A DNA stretch of 64,000 bases from Bacillota bacterium. GTDB taxonomy: Bacteria; Bacillota; Clostridia; Acetivibrionales; DSM-1351. The stretch covers positions 27,248 to 91,247 of the forward strand of contig JAEZUC010000058.1 in the NCBI GenBank assembly GCA_023443515.1. The letters run 5' to 3'. Shown here one piece after another: positions 61,916 to 64,000 of this stretch; the first letter of the stretch is position 1, and each line of letters opens with the position of its first letter. A model generated the notes under the pieces. The model ran no database searches, was not told the DNA's origin, and saw nothing but the letters and a program-made list of their open reading frames with translations. A program made the translations under genes and the position numbers.

Positions 61916-62200
61916 CTATTGATTAATAAATGATTTCGGAATCCAATCACCACTACCAATTTTATATTTGACCTGGAAAGAAATTGGTCGTTGCGAAGTC
62001 CCCTCAAATATAGGTTTAATTTTTACTTCTACTGTCTTTCCCCTGCCTAGAGCCTTTGCCCAAGCACTCTCCATAGATTTCCATTCACCCCTATTAAGAG
62101 TTGAATTCATCGGTACAATATTATCTAAATCACCAGAACCTTCAAATATACTTGCAATTAAATGCCCTCCATCATCTGTTGGTAACCTAAAAAAGTGCAT
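61916..62200 (-). pseudogene. orphan toxin C-terminal module: DNA/RNA non-specific nuclease
   Basis: 94 residues beginning inside a toxin domain: 'RLPTDDGGHLIASIFEGSG' contains the DGGH catalytic His of the endonuclease NS family as found at the end of YeeF/LXG toxins, and 'NIVPMNSTLNRGEWKSMESAW' follows. An in-frame stop lies 21 bases before the ATG, no ribosome site is visible, and the delivery (LXG) domain is missing. It is therefore a silent cassette or remnant, typical of 'orphan' modules downstream of an intact polymorphic toxin gene that can recombine into it. The YezG gene next to it is its matching immunity gene. Confidence 0.78.
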
Positions 62201-62334
62201 TATATTATCTTGTTGAAAACGATGTTAAATTTATACGGACTTGTCCTTTTTGACCGAAGTGACGAAATTTGCTATTTATATTTATTATTGCAAAATCTCC
62301 ATTGACTAATGACAAATCCTTATAAAACACAAAA

Positions 62335-62862
62335 CTAATATGATAATGACTCTTTTTCCCAACATTCAGTCCGATTATTATATTTGAATTTCCAATCATT
62401 TCTTCCAAAACTATCGATAGTAAATTCATTTCCTTGACATATCACAGTTAAATCATTATTCATTTTAGGGAAACGATAAAATGAATAATTTACCGGAGGT
62501 AAGTATTTTTTTAACATTGTTGCATGTTTCGAATACTCTAGGATTTCTCCATTATCAGTTACGAAAGTCAAAACAAATATTTTGTCATTCATAACAGCAA
62601 CGTCCTTAAGACCTTGTAATTTCACAATCTTTTTATCATCCTCAGAAATAAAAAATATGACTTGTTCTATATTATCTCTGTACCAAATAATATTTTCTCC
62701 TACCAAATTAATATACCTATATTCGTATCCAAAGTCTCCACATATTTCAATATAAATTTTGTTACCTTCTATTGAAGCAAATTCTACTCCCTTAGCTATA
62801 TATTTTTTCTTTTCGCCGCAATATTCCCATTCTACACTTGAAGTTGTATAAGTTATATCCAT
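62335..62862 (-). CDS. hypothetical protein, candidate immunity protein of the upstream toxin
   Basis: 175 residues, soluble, beta-rich, acidic overall; no signal peptide. It starts 15 bases after the toxin stop with AAAGGAG before ATG, the classical place and layout of a cognate immunity gene. I recognise no family. Repeated Trp/Tyr-rich beta strands ('DITYTTSSVEWEYCGEKKKYI', 'VICQGNEFTIDSF') give no clear fold. The 135 bases after it (62201-62334) hold no convincing gene, only AT-rich remnants. Confidence 0.6.
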   Translation of the reverse strand: MDITYTTSSVEWEYCGEKKKYIAKGVEFASIEGNKIYIEICGDFGYEYRYINLVGENIIWYRDNIEQVIFFISEDDKKIVKLQGLKDVAVMNDKIFVLTFVTDNGEILEYSKHATMLKKYLPPVNYSFYRFPKMNNDLTVICQGNEFTIDSFGRNDWKFKYNNRTECWEKESLSY

Positions 62863-62877
62863 TTTACATTTCTCCTT

Positions 62878-64000
62878 TTACTGTATACGTCTAACACTAC
62901 CTGGGACTACTTCTATATAATCATTCCTATCTATCTTGCCTAATCCGTTAAATAAATCTAGTTGTGTAAGTAAATCATTTCCTCTTAAATACCTATCAGC
63001 ACCCAAATCAATTTGTGGTCCTATTGGTCCAGATGGTGCATTCAATTCAATTCCCTTTTTAACTCGATAAGTTGCAACTTTTCCACAGTCATCTTTCCAT
63101 CCAAGTTTGATCGCCATATCATTTCTTGCAAAATCTACATTAGGAACGTCATCTAGCAATGCAAATCCTCCTGGTTGAATAACTTTTTGCTTGTTATCAA
63201 GTACCATATTGAAGGTATCTCCTTCTTTTAAAGTCCTAATATTATTATTAGAATTGTATCCCTCTGGCCATGGCGATTGTTCTTTTACAAGTTTAAAATA
63301 ATCATCAATGTTTTTATTAGGATTTGCTTCAATAAATTCATTCCATGTTTTTTCTGAGCCTATTCCTAACTTACGCCAATGCTCACTATATCTTGAAGCT
63401 TCCTCAGTAGTCATTAATTCTCCCGAGTAAGTCTTTCCACCCACAGCCTCTGGAGTCGACTTAAAGTCACCCCTATTTATATTCCCGCCCCCCTTAACCT
63501 CAACCTTCCCACCATTCTTCAAAGCATTTTCATAAATAGCTTTACGTTCTCCCTGACTTAACGCATTTAAGTCGTTGACTTTGGCGGTTGGTTTGGTGTT
63601 GCGGGTTATTACTACCCCTCGTTTCCCTTCGTGTTCTATTATGTCTCCTGCATGGGTGTTCTTACGGTCTATTTTTTCTATTGTTCCATCATACAGCAGT
63701 ACCCACGGGTTGACCTCCCCGTATATTCGTATATGCAGGCCTTTTCGCTCTATTTTGAATTTTTTGAACCTGAATTTGCTTAATATTTTGTCTATCAGGC
63801 CTTGTAGCTTCTTTGCTCCCTTTGAGAATCCGTTTTTCAGGCTCTTAATAATTATCTTTCCGTTATCAATTACCATACTGCCTGTTTTGGATACCAGCTT
63901 TGCTCCTGATTTCAGCAGGCTTTTGATGCCTTTTCCTGCTGTGGTAACCAGTTTTTTTGCTCCTCCGGCAGTTGCTTTGATTCCTTTTTTGATACCGCCC
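62878..64000 (-). CDS. polymorphic toxin C-terminal part, cut by window edge
   Basis: The frame is open to base 64000. The N-terminal visible part is Gly/Lys-rich and repetitive ('GIKKGIKATAGGAKK', 'KGIKSLLKSG'), followed by a spacer 'FKIERKGLHIRIYGEVNPW' that in clostridial polymorphic toxins precedes the toxin. From ~175 residues before the end lies a toxin domain with 'YRVKKGIELNAPSGPIGP' and 'DLGADRYLRGND'; the Gly-Pro-Ile-Gly-Pro and YLxGG-like order recalls TNT-type NAD+ glycohydrolases, but the classical Gln is not obvious. Delivery domain lies outside the window. Likely partnered by the 175-residue immunity candidate. Confidence 0.65.
   Translation of the reverse strand, partial: GGIKKGIKATAGGAKKLVTTAGKGIKSLLKSGAKLVSKTGSMVIDNGKIIIKSLKNGFSKGAKKLQGLIDKILSKFRFKKFKIERKGLHIRIYGEVNPWVLLYDGTIEKIDRKNTHAGDIIEHEGKRGVVITRNTKPTAKVNDLNALSQGERKAIYENALKNGGKVEVKGGGNINRGDFKSTPEAVGGKTYSGELMTTEEASRYSEHWRKLGIGSEKTWNEFIEANPNKNIDDYFKLVKEQSPWPEGYNSNNNIRTLKEGDTFNMVLDNKQKVIQPGGFALLDDVPNVDFARNDMAIKLGWKDDCGKVATYRVKKGIELNAPSGPIGPQIDLGADRYLRGNDLLTQLDLFNGLGKIDRNDYIEVVPGSVRRIQ

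Noticed and set aside
62205..62429. 74-residue minus-strand frame as a gene
   Set aside because: It overlaps the 3' end of the better supported 175-residue gene, has no ribosome site and reads as low-complexity; kept only as possible remnant sequence.
1..64000. CRISPR arrays, tRNA or rRNA genes, prophage or intact insertion sequences
   Set aside because: No regular direct repeats, cloverleaf-like sequences, transposase or integrase frames were seen; only the small palindromic element looks mobile.

Overview
The window looks like the chromosome of a mesophilic, cellulolytic clostridium of the Ruminiclostridium / Clostridium cellulolyticum type. That placement is inferred from family content, not from a search. 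The supporting signs are low GC, strong AGGAGG-type ribosome sites with many TTG and GTG starts, a trimeric [FeFe] hydrogenase, a clostripain-type protease, a GerMN-domain protein, S-layer homology domains and a set of intracellular plant-polysaccharide glycosidases. I see no rRNA, tRNA, CRISPR array or intact insertion sequence.

Layout. 1-2.9 kb: the end of a glycosyltransferase, then an ACP / KAS III / SDR trio that looks like a small acyl-assembly unit. 3-5.3 kb: a MarR regulator and a DHA2-type multidrug exporter; the exporter promoter carries a clear palindromic operator. 5.3-6 kb: a 3' fragment of asparagine synthetase and a 147-bp palindromic mobile-element-like repeat. 6-12 kb: an MFS transporter and a NitT/TauT-type ABC importer. 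The importer's binding-protein gene is separated from its ATPase and permease genes by two opposite-strand genes, a cation/proton antiporter with a structured leader and a guanidinium exporter under a guanidine-I (ykkC) riboswitch. 12-22 kb: a secreted M16 peptidase with SLH-like C-terminus, a UbiD/UbiA pair, a FAD oxidoreductase fused to a Rieske domain, a YwaF-type membrane protein and a TrpB2-type tryptophan synthase beta chain. A second, longer copy of the palindromic repeat follows trpB2.

22-38.5 kb is a coherent xyloglucan-oligosaccharide locus: GH42 beta-galactosidase, a YesN/YesM-type two-component system, GH3 beta-glucosidase and GH31 alpha-xylosidase on the minus strand, facing two LplB/YtcP-type permeases, a lipoprotein binding protein and a GH95 alpha-fucosidase on the plus strand. 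No glycosidase has a signal peptide, so the likely scheme is import of branched oligosaccharides followed by stepwise cytoplasmic trimming of fucose, galactose, xylose and glucose. No transport ATPase is encoded, so a shared MsmX-like ATPase elsewhere is implied.

38.5-48.2 kb holds envelope and housekeeping genes: YdcF-like protein, GerMN protein, acyl-ACP thioesterase, signal peptidase I, two tandem paralogous secreted beta-propeller proteins, a Ca2+-type P-ATPase and a 42-residue small protein. 48.2-51.7 kb encodes HydABC hydrogenase, whose NuoF-like subunit is unusually short. 52-61.2 kb holds a Cys-rich small protein, a membrane-anchored MutS-like ATPase, an ABC importer whose binding protein is fused to a large N-terminal propeller-like region, a clostripain-family protease and a small lipoprotein. 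61.4-64 kb is the 3' tail of a polymorphic-toxin locus: the C-terminal part of a toxin, a putative immunity gene, an orphan nuclease toxin module and a YezG-family immunity gene.

The most unusual items are the nested palindromic element that appears to supply the end of the GH42 gene, the mutually exclusive hairpins upstream of the antiporter, the propeller-fused binding protein, the membrane-tethered MutS homologue and the decaying toxin array.
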